The notes beneath the pieces were generated by a model. That model searched no databases. It was not told the DNA's origin and saw nothing but the letters and a program-made list of their open reading frames with translations. A stretch of 64,000 nt of DNA from a bacterium. Lineage in GTDB: Bacteria > Desulfobacterota > Desulfocorpusculales > Desulfocorpusculum. The translations under genes and the position numbers were made by a program. Location of the stretch: contig JBBFLE010000001.1 of the NCBI GenBank assembly GCA_037481695.1, positions 316,989 through 380,988 on the forward strand, read 5' to 3'. Each line of letters opens with the position of its first letter. Position 1 is the first letter of the stretch. This document shows positions 1 through 9,151 of this stretch, in pieces.

Positions 1-511
1 CTATGACCGTCTCGCCTATCATGAGATCATTGGAACGACCCATGGGTATGACAGGCAGTTTTTCCTTGGCCTCTATGACAAGCAAGGCCAAGTCAGATGG
101 AGGATCCGCCCCCACCAGCCTGGCCTGATATTCCCTCTGGTCGCTCAGGGTCACCTTGATGGAACTGGCCCCCTGGACCACATGTTCATTGGTTAAGATC
201 ATGCCTTGGGAATCCACTATGACACCGGAACCCAGACTGGTTCTGGCCTGGCCCCTGGGAAAAGGAGACAAGAAATCCCGGAAAAACTCCTCGAAAAGAG
301 AATCCCCCCTGAAGCCCGGGAGCATTCCCGGACGCCTTTGGATCTCCTGCTCTGTACTTACGTTCACTACAGCCGGGCTGGCTCTCTCCACTGCTTTGAC
401 AACTGCGCTTCTCCTCAGTTCCGATGCCTGCAAACTCCCACACAGACAAAGCAATGCAATCCCTGTGGCCGCTGCCCCATGAAGATATCTGGCCCCATTC
501 CCTAGGATCAT
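1..511 (-). CDS. HtrA/DegP-family periplasmic serine protease, N-terminal part, cut by the window edge
   Basis: Envelope quality-control protease of the HtrA/DegP (S1C) family. Only the first 170 codons are in the window; the nucleophile serine and PDZ domains lie beyond the left edge. The visible part has a hydrophobic export signal (about residues 8-25), the ERASPAVVNVSTE entry segment usual in DegQ-like proteins, then GSGVIVDSQGMILTNEHVV holding the catalytic His, and SDLAL holding the catalytic Asp. The ATG at 511 is preceded by AGGTGG. It is divergent from the peptidoglycan recycling operon. Family assignment is firm; DegP versus DegQ/DegS cannot be decided without the C-terminus. Confidence 0.88.
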   Translation of the reverse strand, partial: MILGNGARYLHGAAATGIALLCLCGSLQASELRRSAVVKAVERASPAVVNVSTEQEIQRRPGMLPGFRGDSLFEEFFRDFLSPFPRGQARTSLGSGVIVDSQGMILTNEHVVQGASSIKVTLSDQREYQARLVGADPPSDLALLVIEAKEKLPVIPMGRSNDLMIGETVI

Positions 512-749
512 TTCCCACCACCTGTACATATGTTCTTCCTGGCCCGCCCCTGACTCCCGGGATCCGGCTCGGCCTTAGGCAAAAAGCAAGTCATTTTCGT
601 AAGATCTCTCTTTTTTTTCAAGGCAAAAAGGGTGAATTCACTAGGAATCCCTTTGCACTTTTGTTCCAAGCAGGCAGCTTTAGCTGTGCTATACTATCTT
701 TTCCATTGGATGAGACACAGCAGTTCAAGTTTACGACACCAGGAAGCTC

Positions 750-1316
750 ATGCACAGTCTTTGCCTCCCTGTACCGGTTCGATGGTGGCCTAGCCCTCAT
801 TTCTCAAAGGGCCGCAGCTCCATGGTGGACATGGTAGTGATTCACGCCATAAGTCTTCCGCCAGGGGTATTTGGCACCGGATGTATCATAGATCTCTTCA
901 TGGGAAGACTGGATATCAAAGCCCATCCTTCATTTCAAGGACTTGAGGGACTCAGGGTGTCGGCCCATTTTTTGATCGAGAGGGATGGACAAATTCATCA
1001 ATTTGTACACACGGATGATACGGCCTGGCACGCTGGAGAAAGCCAGTTTCAAGGAAGGCAAGGCTGCAACGATTTCTCTGTGGGTGTGGAGCTAGAGGGA
1101 GATCAGATAAACTCCTTCACAGATGCTCAATATCAGGCACTGGAGATCCTTCTGGTAGCTCTCATGAGAGCCTATCCAGCCATAACCCCGGCCAGGGTGG
1201 TGGGCCACAACCAGGTGGCTCCTGGCAGGAAGTGGGACCCGGGCCCCATGTTCGATTGGGAAAGACTCAGAAGAGCTTTGGAGCACAGCAACACTTTGCG
1301 CGTACAGAGGAAGTGA
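750..1316 (+). CDS. ampD: 1,6-anhydro-N-acetylmuramyl-L-alanine amidase (AmpD)
   Basis: Zinc amidase that removes the stem peptide from 1,6-anhydroMurNAc-peptides, the first cytosolic step of murein recycling. It aligns along its length (188 aa) with enterobacterial AmpD: VVIHAISLPPG carries the first zinc His (residue 32), VELEG the active-site Glu (114), VVGHNQVAPGRKWDPGP the second zinc His (153) and Asp (163). No signal peptide, fitting a cytoplasmic AmpD. The ATG follows AGGAAG closely. It is the first gene of the recycling run; its TGA shares one base with the ATG of nagZ. Confidence 0.93.
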   Translation: MHSLCLPVPVRWWPSPHFSKGRSSMVDMVVIHAISLPPGVFGTGCIIDLFMGRLDIKAHPSFQGLEGLRVSAHFLIERDGQIHQFVHTDDTAWHAGESQFQGRQGCNDFSVGVELEGDQINSFTDAQYQALEILLVALMRAYPAITPARVVGHNQVAPGRKWDPGPMFDWERLRRALEHSNTLRVQRK

Positions 1317-2413
1317 TGGTTATTCCCCAGGTAGGTCAACTCTTGATGGTAGGATTTGCTCCCCACGAGATGGATGAGGTAAGGACTCTGGCAGCCCAGG
1401 GAAGGCTTGGGGGGGTGATTCTGTTTCAGAGAAATGCAACCAAGGCTGTGGAAGTTTATGATATCACAAGGCGTATTGTCTCAGATGCAAGGGGAGGGGC
1501 CTCTCTTCTCGTAGCAGTGGACCAGGAGCATGGCAGGGTTTGCAGGATCAGGGAAGGGGTCACCCTTTTCCCGGGGCCTTCCCAGTTGGGCCTTCTCAAC
1601 AGGCCTGCAACTACGGCCCGGGTGGCCAAGTGGGTGGCCAAGGAGCTTCTCTTGCTGGGCATAAATTTGAACCTGGCCCCTGTGGCTGACCTGCCAGAAG
1701 CCCATTGGTGTCCCCCGGTTTTGGAAGGCCGGAGCTTCTCCACAGACCCTCTGGTTTGCGCCCGACATGTGGCCGCCTGGGTGAGAGGTTCCCAAGAGGG
1801 GGGGGTTGCCTCTTGTGCAAAGCATTTCCCTGGGCATGGGAGCGTTGTGGGGGATACCCACAAAGGAATCCAGGAGGATGTTTCACAAAGACAAAGGATC
1901 CTTGGACATCATCTCATCCCCTTCAGGGCAGCAGTGAAGGCAGGCGCACCATGCGTGATGATATCCCATGTGGTTTACCCAGCCCTGGATTCTTCTGCCC
2001 CGGCCAGTCTTTCCCGGCCAGTCGTGGAGGGTTTGCTCAGAAGGGTCTTGGGATTCAGGGGGGTGGCCCTGACCGATGACCTGGACATGGGGGCAGTGGC
2101 CTCCCGCATGGACACCTTGGATGCAATCCTGGAAGCCCTTGGTGCAGGCGTGGATGTTGCTTTGGTTGGCAGAAACTTGAGGCAAGGCCGCAGCATAAGC
2201 CACCTGGTGGAGGAATTGGAGAAGGCAGTTCGTGGCCGCCACATATCGCCTGAGCGGGTCAGGGAATCCATGGAGAGGGTGAGAGTTTTCAAGTCCCGCT
2301 GGATTTCTCCAAACCACCACGGTTTAAGCAGGAGCGGATCTAAGGCAGCTGCTGGTTTTGCTAGGAGACTCATGAGAGAGGTGGCTCATTGGGGCGCGTC
2401 TTCACGGGAATAG
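1316..2413 (+). CDS. nagZ: beta-N-acetylglucosaminidase NagZ (GH3)
   Basis: Glycoside hydrolase family 3 enzyme that removes GlcNAc from GlcNAc-anhydroMurNAc muropeptides in the cytoplasm. The KHFPGHG signature is at about residues 169-175, followed by the GDTH His/Asp dyad typical of NagZ, and TDDLDMGA near residue 253 carries the nucleophile Asp. I start at the ATG at 1316, which overlaps the ampD stop (TGATG) and has GAGG five bases upstream; an in-frame ATG further up (1232) would lie inside ampD. This gives 365 aa, slightly longer than the proteobacterial enzyme. Its C-terminus overlaps the next start by 25 bases, indicating translational coupling. Confidence 0.93.
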   Translation: MVIPQVGQLLMVGFAPHEMDEVRTLAAQGRLGGVILFQRNATKAVEVYDITRRIVSDARGGASLLVAVDQEHGRVCRIREGVTLFPGPSQLGLLNRPATTARVAKWVAKELLLLGINLNLAPVADLPEAHWCPPVLEGRSFSTDPLVCARHVAAWVRGSQEGGVASCAKHFPGHGSVVGDTHKGIQEDVSQRQRILGHHLIPFRAAVKAGAPCVMISHVVYPALDSSAPASLSRPVVEGLLRRVLGFRGVALTDDLDMGAVASRMDTLDAILEALGAGVDVALVGRNLRQGRSISHLVEELEKAVRGRHISPERVRESMERVRVFKSRWISPNHHGLSRSGSKAAAGFARRLMREVAHWGASSRE

Positions 2414-3570
2414 AGAGATTGCTTGGGCAATCGCCCAGATGGCTAAGAAAACGGGCCAGAGTAGGGCTCTTGGTGCACCCTGCCTCTGTGGTTTGTGACC
2501 TGAAACACTCCGCAGAAGCATTTGTGGAGGCTTTCCCTGGAAGTCTCAAGAGGCTTTTCGGTCCTCAGCACGGCCTTTGGGGAGAGAAGCAGGACAACAT
2601 GGTTTTCTCGGCCCACGAGGCTCAGACACCCTGGAAAGTCCCGGCTTACAGCCTTTACGGAAATCATCTGGCTCCCACAGAAGAGATGTTGCAGGGCCTG
2701 GATGTGTTCATAGTGGATCTCCAAGACGTAGGCTGTCGCGTGTACACTTATGGGGCCACCTTACTGGGTTGTTTGAAGGCCTGCGCAGAAAAGGGCCTCA
2801 AGGTGCTTGTACTTGACAGACCCAATCCCATAGGCGGCCGGAATGTGGAGGGTAATGTGCTGGACACTGCCATGATCTCCTTTGTGGGCCCCCATCCCAT
2901 TCCCATGCGCCACGGTTTGACCCTTGGGGAATTGGCCCGGCTTTTTGTGGGCGAACTGGGCTTGCAAGTGGATTTGGAGGTGGTCCCCATGGAAGGTTGG
3001 AGAAGGCAAATGTATTTTGACCAGACAGGCCTTCCTTGGGTGTTGCCTTCTCCAAACCTGCCAACCTTGCACTCCTGCGTGGTATATCCGGGTCAGGTGC
3101 TTTTGGAAGGCACAAACCTCTCTGAGGGAAGGGGCACGACCAGGCCTTTCGAGATATTCGGGGCGCCGTTCATAGAGCCCTTCTCCCTAAAGAAGAGGCT
3201 GGATGAACTCCGACTACCAGGGGTTGGCTTCCGAGCACTCTATTTTGAACCTACCCATGGCAAATGGGCGGGAAAACGTTGCGGCGGGATACAGATCTAT
3301 GTCCTGGACAGAAACGATTTCAGGCCTTATCTGACTTCCCTGTGGATAATCTATTTGGTCAGGGCCCTTTTCAATGAATCTCTGAGTTGGAAACATCCTC
3401 CCTACGAGTTTGAGACCCATAGGTTGCCTTTGGATCTCTTGACAGGCGACCCGGGAATCAGACAAGGGCTGGAGCAAGGTCTGAGCCCTGAAGAGCTACA
3501 GGCCAGATGGGAGCCGCAGCTGGAAGAATGGTTGAACAGAAGGGAGAGATATCTTGTTTATGGAAACTAG
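2389..3570 (+). CDS. namZ: exo-beta-N-acetylmuramidase NamZ family (DUF1343, GH171)
   Basis: Full-length DUF1343 protein of 393 aa. The family founder, Bacillus subtilis NamZ, is an exo-beta-N-acetylmuramidase that clips terminal MurNAc from muropeptide chains. Seen here: VGLLVHPASV near the start, FGPQHGLWGEKQDN, VDLQDVGCRVYTYGATL, LDRPNPIGG, MRHGLTLGELA, PSPNLP and LLEGTNLSEGRGTT, all landmarks of the family. No signal peptide is evident, so a cytosolic role is likely. The TTG start at 2389 has AGAGG seven bases upstream and overlaps nagZ. Lying between nagZ and mpl, it probably processes imported murein fragments. Family certain, precise activity inferred. Confidence 0.85.
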   Translation: MGRVFTGIERLLGQSPRWLRKRARVGLLVHPASVVCDLKHSAEAFVEAFPGSLKRLFGPQHGLWGEKQDNMVFSAHEAQTPWKVPAYSLYGNHLAPTEEMLQGLDVFIVDLQDVGCRVYTYGATLLGCLKACAEKGLKVLVLDRPNPIGGRNVEGNVLDTAMISFVGPHPIPMRHGLTLGELARLFVGELGLQVDLEVVPMEGWRRQMYFDQTGLPWVLPSPNLPTLHSCVVYPGQVLLEGTNLSEGRGTTRPFEIFGAPFIEPFSLKKRLDELRLPGVGFRALYFEPTHGKWAGKRCGGIQIYVLDRNDFRPYLTSLWIIYLVRALFNESLSWKHPPYEFETHRLPLDLLTGDPGIRQGLEQGLSPEELQARWEPQLEEWLNRRERYLVYGN

Positions 3571-4972
3571 GGTCAGAAAAGTTCATCTTCTGGGCATAGG
3601 GGGCACAGCAATGGCTGCCATGGCTGCCATGTTGAAGGAAAGAGGCTTCCAGGTTAGGGGTTCGGACCAGGCCGTATACCCTCCCATGAGCGATTTCTTG
3701 AGCCTTAAGGGGATCCAGGTGAAAGAGGGCTTCTGTGCCCAGAACCTGGACTGGAACCCGGATTTGGTGGTGGTGGGAAATGCCCTCTCCAGAGGCAACC
3801 AAGAGCTGGAGGCTGTGCTCGAAAGAAGGATACCATATCGCTCTTTTCCGGAGCTGCTCAGGCAATGGTTTCTGGAAGGGAAGCGTGCTTTGGTGGTGGC
3901 GGGAACGCATGGAAAGACCACCACGGCATCCCTGCTTGCCTGGATACTTCTGAGATGTGGTAAAGATCCCTCTTTCCTTGTTGGGGGAATACCCAAAGGG
4001 CTGGGGGCCGGCTACCGCCTCGGAGAAGGGGATTTCTTTGTGGTGGAGGGCGACGAGTATGACACCTGTTTTTTTGACAAGAGGCCCAAGTTTCTCCATT
4101 ACCTGCCATGGATAGTGACCTTGGGGGCAGTGGAGTACGATCATGCTGACATATATGGAAGCATGGAGCAGATGCTGGGAGCCTATAGAATGCTCTTGAG
4201 GGTTCTTCCCAGAAACGGCAGGCTGATCTTTAATCTGGAAGACCCCCAGGCAAATATTCTGGCTCGGGAATCACCCTGCCATGTGGTCAGCTGCGCCCTG
4301 GAGCAGGATGCTGATTGGAGGGCTGACAGAATAAAAGTGGAGAAGGGAGGAGTTTCCTTTAGGGTATTCTATAAGGGCGCCCACGTAGGAGACTGCCACT
4401 GGGGTCTGCCTGGCCGCCACAATGTGCTCAATGGCCTGTTGGCCCTCGGGGCTGCCCGGGAAGCAGGCCTGGAGGCAGAAATAGCCCTTGAAGCCATGGG
4501 TGAGTTTCAGGGGGTGAGGCGACGTCTGGAGTTCTTGGGAGAAATGGGAGGGGTTTATGTTTACGACGATTTTGCCCATCACCCCACGGCTATTAGGGCC
4601 GGCCTGGAGGCCCTCAAGGATATTTATCCCAAAGCCCGTCTCTGGGCAGTCTTTGAGCCTAGGAGCAACACCATGTGCAGAAAGGTTTTCCAGGAGGAAC
4701 TGCCAGCAGCCTTCTGCCATGCAGACAGGGTAGTTCTGGCAGGGGTGCACAGGGCAGAGAGGATTCCCCAGGAGCAACGGATGGATCCCATGGCCGTGGT
4801 GGAAGCCATCAACAGTAGGGGCTCGAGGGCTTGGTATTTGCCTGCAGTACAGGAAATAGTAGATCTCTTGGCTGATCAGACCAAGCCAGGAGACGTGGTA
4901 TGCCTCATGAGCAACGGTGGCTTCGGAGCCATTCAAGAACTGCTCTTGGAAGCCTTGAGAGCCAAGAGTTAG
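3554..4972 (+). CDS. mpl: UDP-N-acetylmuramate:L-alanyl-gamma-D-glutamyl-meso-DAP ligase (Mpl)
   Basis: Mur-ligase family enzyme that attaches recycled tripeptide to UDP-MurNAc, returning murein peptide to synthesis. The N-terminal Rossmann-like motif HLLGIGGTAM, the ATP loop GTHGKTTT (about 117-124), EGDEYDTCFFDK, the central EYDHAD and the C-terminal YDDFAHHPTA are characteristic of Mpl rather than MurC. Length 472 aa is normal. Start is uncertain between TTG 3554 (GGGAG seven bases upstream) and ATG 3560. It overlaps namZ by 17 bases and is followed 16 bases later by the M16 gene, so it belongs to the same transcript. Confidence 0.92.
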   Translation: MFMETRVRKVHLLGIGGTAMAAMAAMLKERGFQVRGSDQAVYPPMSDFLSLKGIQVKEGFCAQNLDWNPDLVVVGNALSRGNQELEAVLERRIPYRSFPELLRQWFLEGKRALVVAGTHGKTTTASLLAWILLRCGKDPSFLVGGIPKGLGAGYRLGEGDFFVVEGDEYDTCFFDKRPKFLHYLPWIVTLGAVEYDHADIYGSMEQMLGAYRMLLRVLPRNGRLIFNLEDPQANILARESPCHVVSCALEQDADWRADRIKVEKGGVSFRVFYKGAHVGDCHWGLPGRHNVLNGLLALGAAREAGLEAEIALEAMGEFQGVRRRLEFLGEMGGVYVYDDFAHHPTAIRAGLEALKDIYPKARLWAVFEPRSNTMCRKVFQEELPAAFCHADRVVLAGVHRAERIPQEQRMDPMAVVEAINSRGSRAWYLPAVQEIVDLLADQTKPGDVVCLMSNGGFGAIQELLLEALRAKS

Positions 4973-4988
4973 ATCCAAGGAGAGGCCA

Positions 4989-7625
4989 ATGGGTTTGAGA
5001 GTCTTTTTAGCATTGTCAATGCTTCTGTTATCCATGGGAAGTTGTGCCTGGGCAGGTGCAGCTTCCGGTCCCACGGTTCATTTCTTGCCCAATGGTCTTA
5101 CCGTGGTAGTGGATGAGGACCACTCGGCCCCGGTGGCTGCCATACAATACTGGGTTAGGGCTGGAAGCCGTACCGAGACCCACAGACAGGCCGGGATCAC
5201 CCACCTTATCGAACACATGATCTTCAAGGGAACTCAAAAGAGAAAACCGGGTGAGCTGGCCTGGGAAATAGAGAGCCTGGGTGGGACCATCAATGCTTAC
5301 ACGACTCCTGACTACACGGTATACCACGTAAGCATTGCGAGCCGTTTCGCTTGGGAGGGACTGGAGCTTCTCACGGACGCCATACAGAATGCTTCCCTGG
5401 ACTCCAGTGAACTGGAGCAGGAAAAAAGAGTTGTTCTGGAAGAAATCAGAATGGGGGAGGACAGGCCCCAGGTGAAGCTTCAAAAGGCTCTCTTTGCAGA
5501 GGCATTTAAGGTGCATCCTTATGGTAGGCCGGTCATTGGATATCCTGAAACGGTCTCTTCTTTCATGCGGGAAGATCTTCTGGCATATGTGGAAAAACTC
5601 TATGTGCCTGCCAACATGACCCTGATTCTGGCCGGTGACTTGGAAACGGGGATTGCCCTTCAATGGGCCAGAAAGCTCTGGGAGGGGTGGGACCGTCCCC
5701 AGGCAGAGGCTCCCCAGGTCAAACAGGAGCCCCAGCAGGAAACCCTCAGGACAGTGCTCTTGAGAAAAGAGGTATCAGAGGCCCATCTCAGGTTGGCCTT
5801 CCCCATCCCTGAGGCATCCCATCCTGATGTGCCGGCCCTGGATGTATTGGCCATGATTCTGGGAGACGGCGAGAGTTCACGGCTGGAGCAGAGGCTCAGG
5901 GTCCAAAGCGGCCTTGTATACACAGTGGGAGCAGACAGCTACACTCCCTTGGATCCAGGCCTGTTCATCATACATGCCAGTTTGGATCCGGTGAATCTGA
6001 ACTCAGCGATCAGACTGGTCTTTGAGGAGTTGGAGAAGGTCAAGGCCATGGGGGTATCCCCATCGGAGCTGGAAAAAGCTCGACTTCAGGTGGAAGCCAA
6101 CCTTATTCACGCCAGGGAAACCATGTCGGGAAGGGCTAGGGTGCTAGGTCAATTCCTCATGCTGCAAGGGGATATCTCCAAAGAGAAGGAATACCTGGAG
6201 GCCGTGGGGAAGGTAGGCTCAGAGGAGATTCGCCGCGTGGCCTTGAAATACCTCTGTGGCAAGAAACTGACAGCGGCATTGCTTCTGCCCCAGGAAAGCC
6301 ACAAGGAAATGGACCAACAAGCTCTGAAAGAATTGCTGGAACAGGCCTCGGAGCAGAAGATCCATCGTGCCCAGCCAGAGACCTCTCCTGCACTTTCTGT
6401 GCACAGAGAAGTACTTCCCAACGGTCTGACACTCTTGGTCAGGGAATCCCACCAGGTGCCCACAGTGGCCATAAGAGCGGTTTTCCTGGGAGGATCTAGG
6501 TTCGAAACTCCACAGACTGCAGGACTCAGCAAGGTGGTTGCTCATATGCTCACCAGGGGAACCCAAAGCCGCTCTGCTCAGGATCTGGCTCAGGAGGTAG
6601 AGGCCATGGCTGGCTCCCTGGAGGGTTTCTCTGGAAGAAACACTTTTGGCGTGCAGGCCGACTTCTTGAGCCGTTTTTTTCCCCAGGCAATGGAGCTCTT
6701 GAGCGATGTGATCATGAACCCCACTTTCCCTGAGCAGGAGCTGGAAAGGGAAAGGCCAAGGCTTATTGCTTCGGTGCGAAGGGAAAAGGATCAACCCACC
6801 GCCCAGGTGATGCGCATCTTTGCCCAGACCCTTTTTAGGGTTCATCCTTACGGGCTTCGCCAGCACGGCACAGAGGAATCCCTTGGGGCCCTCAAGAGGG
6901 ATGACCTCAAGGCCTTTGCCTCCAGGTGGCTGGTGCCCAACAACGGGGTGATCTCCATAGCGGGGGACGTGAGCCTTCATGAGGCTCGCAAGTGGGTGCA
7001 ACGCTTTATGGGTGGCTGGAGATCAGCAGAGTTTGTACCTCCGCCTGTGCCCCAGGAACCTGCTTTGGAACAGGTTCGCCAGGTCCGCCAGGAGGCTCCT
7101 TTGCAGCAAGTACACGTGGTTCTGGGATTTCCGGGTACGACTCTCCAAAGCCCTGAGCGTTTCGCCTTGGAGGTGCTTGACAATGTTCTCTCAGGGCAAG
7201 GAGGAAGGCTTTTCAAGGAGCTCAGGGACCGCCAGGGCCTTGCCTACTCCGTCACATCCTTCTCGCAGGTGGGATTGGATCCGGGATATTTTGGGACTTA
7301 CATAGCAACTGCCCCGCAAAATCTGGAAAGAGCTCTGGAAGGCCTTAGGAAGGAACTCCAAGAGGTGACCAGGCAGGAGATTTCCCCTGAAGAGCTTCAA
7401 AGGGCCAAGAACAACATAGTTGGGACTTACGAAATCAGCCAGCAGACCAATGCCGCCAGGGCCATGAGCATGGCCCTTGACGAGCGATACGGTCTGGGAC
7501 ACGATTTTGGGGAAAAGTATCCCAGGCTCATCCAGGAGGTGACAGCCCAGCAGGTACTGGAGGCGGCTCGCAATTATCTGAACTTGGATCGATGTGTGAC
7601 AGTCATTTTGGGTCCGGGTCCTTGA
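4989..7625 (+). CDS. M16-family zinc metallopeptidase, two tandem M16 units in one chain
   Basis: Exported peptidase of the insulinase/pitrilysin superfamily, 878 aa. A signal sequence covers about residues 1-22; SMGSC could be a weak lipobox. The first M16 unit carries the inverted zinc motif HLIEH (72-76) and a downstream EKRVVLEEIRMGE ligand region. A second full unit starts near residue 475, but the equivalent site reads KVVAHM, so it lacks HxxEH and is probably a non-catalytic partner. Many bacteria encode the two units as separate genes; here they are fused. Good Shine-Dalgarno (AGGAGAGG). Last gene of the recycling run, so it may trim periplasmic peptides; the substrate is unknown. Confidence 0.9.
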   Translation: MGLRVFLALSMLLLSMGSCAWAGAASGPTVHFLPNGLTVVVDEDHSAPVAAIQYWVRAGSRTETHRQAGITHLIEHMIFKGTQKRKPGELAWEIESLGGTINAYTTPDYTVYHVSIASRFAWEGLELLTDAIQNASLDSSELEQEKRVVLEEIRMGEDRPQVKLQKALFAEAFKVHPYGRPVIGYPETVSSFMREDLLAYVEKLYVPANMTLILAGDLETGIALQWARKLWEGWDRPQAEAPQVKQEPQQETLRTVLLRKEVSEAHLRLAFPIPEASHPDVPALDVLAMILGDGESSRLEQRLRVQSGLVYTVGADSYTPLDPGLFIIHASLDPVNLNSAIRLVFEELEKVKAMGVSPSELEKARLQVEANLIHARETMSGRARVLGQFLMLQGDISKEKEYLEAVGKVGSEEIRRVALKYLCGKKLTAALLLPQESHKEMDQQALKELLEQASEQKIHRAQPETSPALSVHREVLPNGLTLLVRESHQVPTVAIRAVFLGGSRFETPQTAGLSKVVAHMLTRGTQSRSAQDLAQEVEAMAGSLEGFSGRNTFGVQADFLSRFFPQAMELLSDVIMNPTFPEQELERERPRLIASVRREKDQPTAQVMRIFAQTLFRVHPYGLRQHGTEESLGALKRDDLKAFASRWLVPNNGVISIAGDVSLHEARKWVQRFMGGWRSAEFVPPPVPQEPALEQVRQVRQEAPLQQVHVVLGFPGTTLQSPERFALEVLDNVLSGQGGRLFKELRDRQGLAYSVTSFSQVGLDPGYFGTYIATAPQNLERALEGLRKELQEVTRQEISPEELQRAKNNIVGTYEISQQTNAARAMSMALDERYGLGHDFGEKYPRLIQEVTAQQVLEAARNYLNLDRCVTVILGPGP

Positions 7626-7757
7626 CGGGCCAAGGGGTTTTTGATAGGGTTTACCAACTTGATGGGAGGGGCCGTTTGTCCAGGGCAGAAGAGGTCTCGG
7701 CCAGTTTTGGTCCCGGCTTGAAGTATAGGCTGGAATCCGTGGAGGTACAGGATCGAG

Positions 7758-8891
7758 ATGAAGAGGATCCGGACGGGTATAATCGGGGTCGGGAATTGTG
7801 CCAGCTCCTTGGTGCAAGGCAGATTCTACTATGCAGACAGCCAGGCTGATATTCCCGGGCTCATAACCCGCAATTTTGCGGGCTATTACGCCTCAAGCAT
7901 CCAGTTCGTAGCTGCCTTTGACGTAGACCGCAGAAAGGTGGGCCTGGATCTCTCCCAGGCCATATTCGCCCAACCCAATTGCACTACCGTGTTCCAAAAG
8001 GAGGTGCCTTTTCTGGATGTGCCAGTGGAGATGGGCTTTGTAATAGACAGCATCCCAAACCATGCAGGGGAGTATCCCGAGGCTGAGCGCTTTGAGCCTC
8101 TTCCCCAGCGTTACCGAAACCAGAAGGAAGCACGCAAGGCCATTGTTCAAATCTTGAGGGAAAAAAAGGTGGAGGTGCTCATAAATTACCTTCCGGTGGG
8201 AAGCGAGCGAAACACCTATTTTTATGCAGACTGTGCGCTGGAGGCAGGCTGTGCGCTTGTGAATGCCATACCGGTTTTCGTATGCAAGGAGTATGGGGAG
8301 CGATTCCGCCAGGCAGGGCTTCCTGTGTTGGGTGATGACATAAAGAGTCAGGTGGGCGCCACCATAATTCATCGCGTCCTGACGCGTCTGTTCGAAGACA
8401 GAGGAATGCCGGTGCGCAGGACTTACCAGCTCAATGTGGGAGGAAACACCGATTTCCTAAACATGTTGGACAGAAGCAGGCTCCAAAGCAAGAAACAAAG
8501 CAAGACCCAGGCCGTCACCAGCCAGATGAACGGCGGGCCTGAGGATCCGCGCCTGGTGCACATCGGCCCCAGCGACTATGTGCCCTGGCTTAAGGACAAC
8601 AAACTCTGTTTTCTCAGAATCGAGGCTGAGCATTTCGGTGGGATACCTATGCATGTGGAGGTGCGCCTCTCCGTGGAGGACTCACCCAACTCCGCTGGGG
8701 TCATAATGGATGCTATCCGGGCAGCCAAGGTGGCTCTGGACAGGGGGCTTTCAGGTCCCATCGAGGAAGCCAGCGCCTACCTTTTCAAATCACCTCCTGT
8801 TCAATACGATGATGCCATGGCCCGCGAGATGCTGAAACGCTTTGCGGAGCCGACCTTCCAGGCCAAAGTGGCGGCCAAATCCGGTGCATGA
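7758..8891 (+). CDS. ino1: inositol-3-phosphate synthase (archaeal/actinobacterial type)
   Basis: NAD-dependent isomerase converting glucose-6-phosphate to 1L-myo-inositol-1-phosphate. Seen: N-terminal dinucleotide fold TGIIGVGNCASSLVQG, the central NYLPVGSE, LGDDIKSQVGAT, the hallmark QLNVGGNTDFLNM and KSKTQAV. The 377-residue length matches the short archaeal/actinobacterial form, not the roughly 530-residue eukaryotic form. The ATG has GGAGGT upstream at a long spacing. It sits 132 bases after the M16 gene. No phosphatase, phosphatidylinositol synthase or di-myo-inositol-phosphate gene is near, so its product could serve inositol lipids or a compatible solute. Confidence 0.93.
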   Translation: MKRIRTGIIGVGNCASSLVQGRFYYADSQADIPGLITRNFAGYYASSIQFVAAFDVDRRKVGLDLSQAIFAQPNCTTVFQKEVPFLDVPVEMGFVIDSIPNHAGEYPEAERFEPLPQRYRNQKEARKAIVQILREKKVEVLINYLPVGSERNTYFYADCALEAGCALVNAIPVFVCKEYGERFRQAGLPVLGDDIKSQVGATIIHRVLTRLFEDRGMPVRRTYQLNVGGNTDFLNMLDRSRLQSKKQSKTQAVTSQMNGGPEDPRLVHIGPSDYVPWLKDNKLCFLRIEAEHFGGIPMHVEVRLSVEDSPNSAGVIMDAIRAAKVALDRGLSGPIEEASAYLFKSPPVQYDDAMAREMLKRFAEPTFQAKVAAKSGA

Positions 8892-9151
8892 GCTCCACTT
8901 GCTTTGAGCGTAGCTTATGGGCCTGCTCCAGAAGGAATAATTCAACGAGCCCCAAGTATTTGCGAGCTTTATTACCTGGGAGAGGCAGTGGCATGACATT
9001 CGGGGCCATTTCCCCAGGCAAACCCAAGAAACATTCGGTTTCCCGGGGCTCTGGACTGGCTCCAGGATGTTGTTGAATCGGCCGATTACCTCAGCCTTTG
9101 TGGATGACATGCTTCCCAAGGGGTGAGCATTTCGGCTGGGAAAGGGCTTTC
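8892..9151. other. intergenic stretch without a confident gene
   Basis: About 260 bases between ino1 and the flavoprotein gene. A minus-strand reading frame from 9119 and another from 9027 are open here, but both run antisense through the end of ino1 and neither has a convincing ribosome site. No strong hairpin or promoter was found. Confidence 0.4.

Noticed and set aside
424-837. Plus-strand ORF in the htrA-ampD gap
   Set aside because: Overlaps ampD in another frame and the htrA start on the other strand; no ribosome site or known motif.
8785-9119. Minus-strand ORFs across the ino1 end and the gap to the flavoprotein gene
   Set aside because: Both run antisense through the well-conserved ino1 C-terminus, lack a ribosome site and need a frameshift to join; no family recognised.
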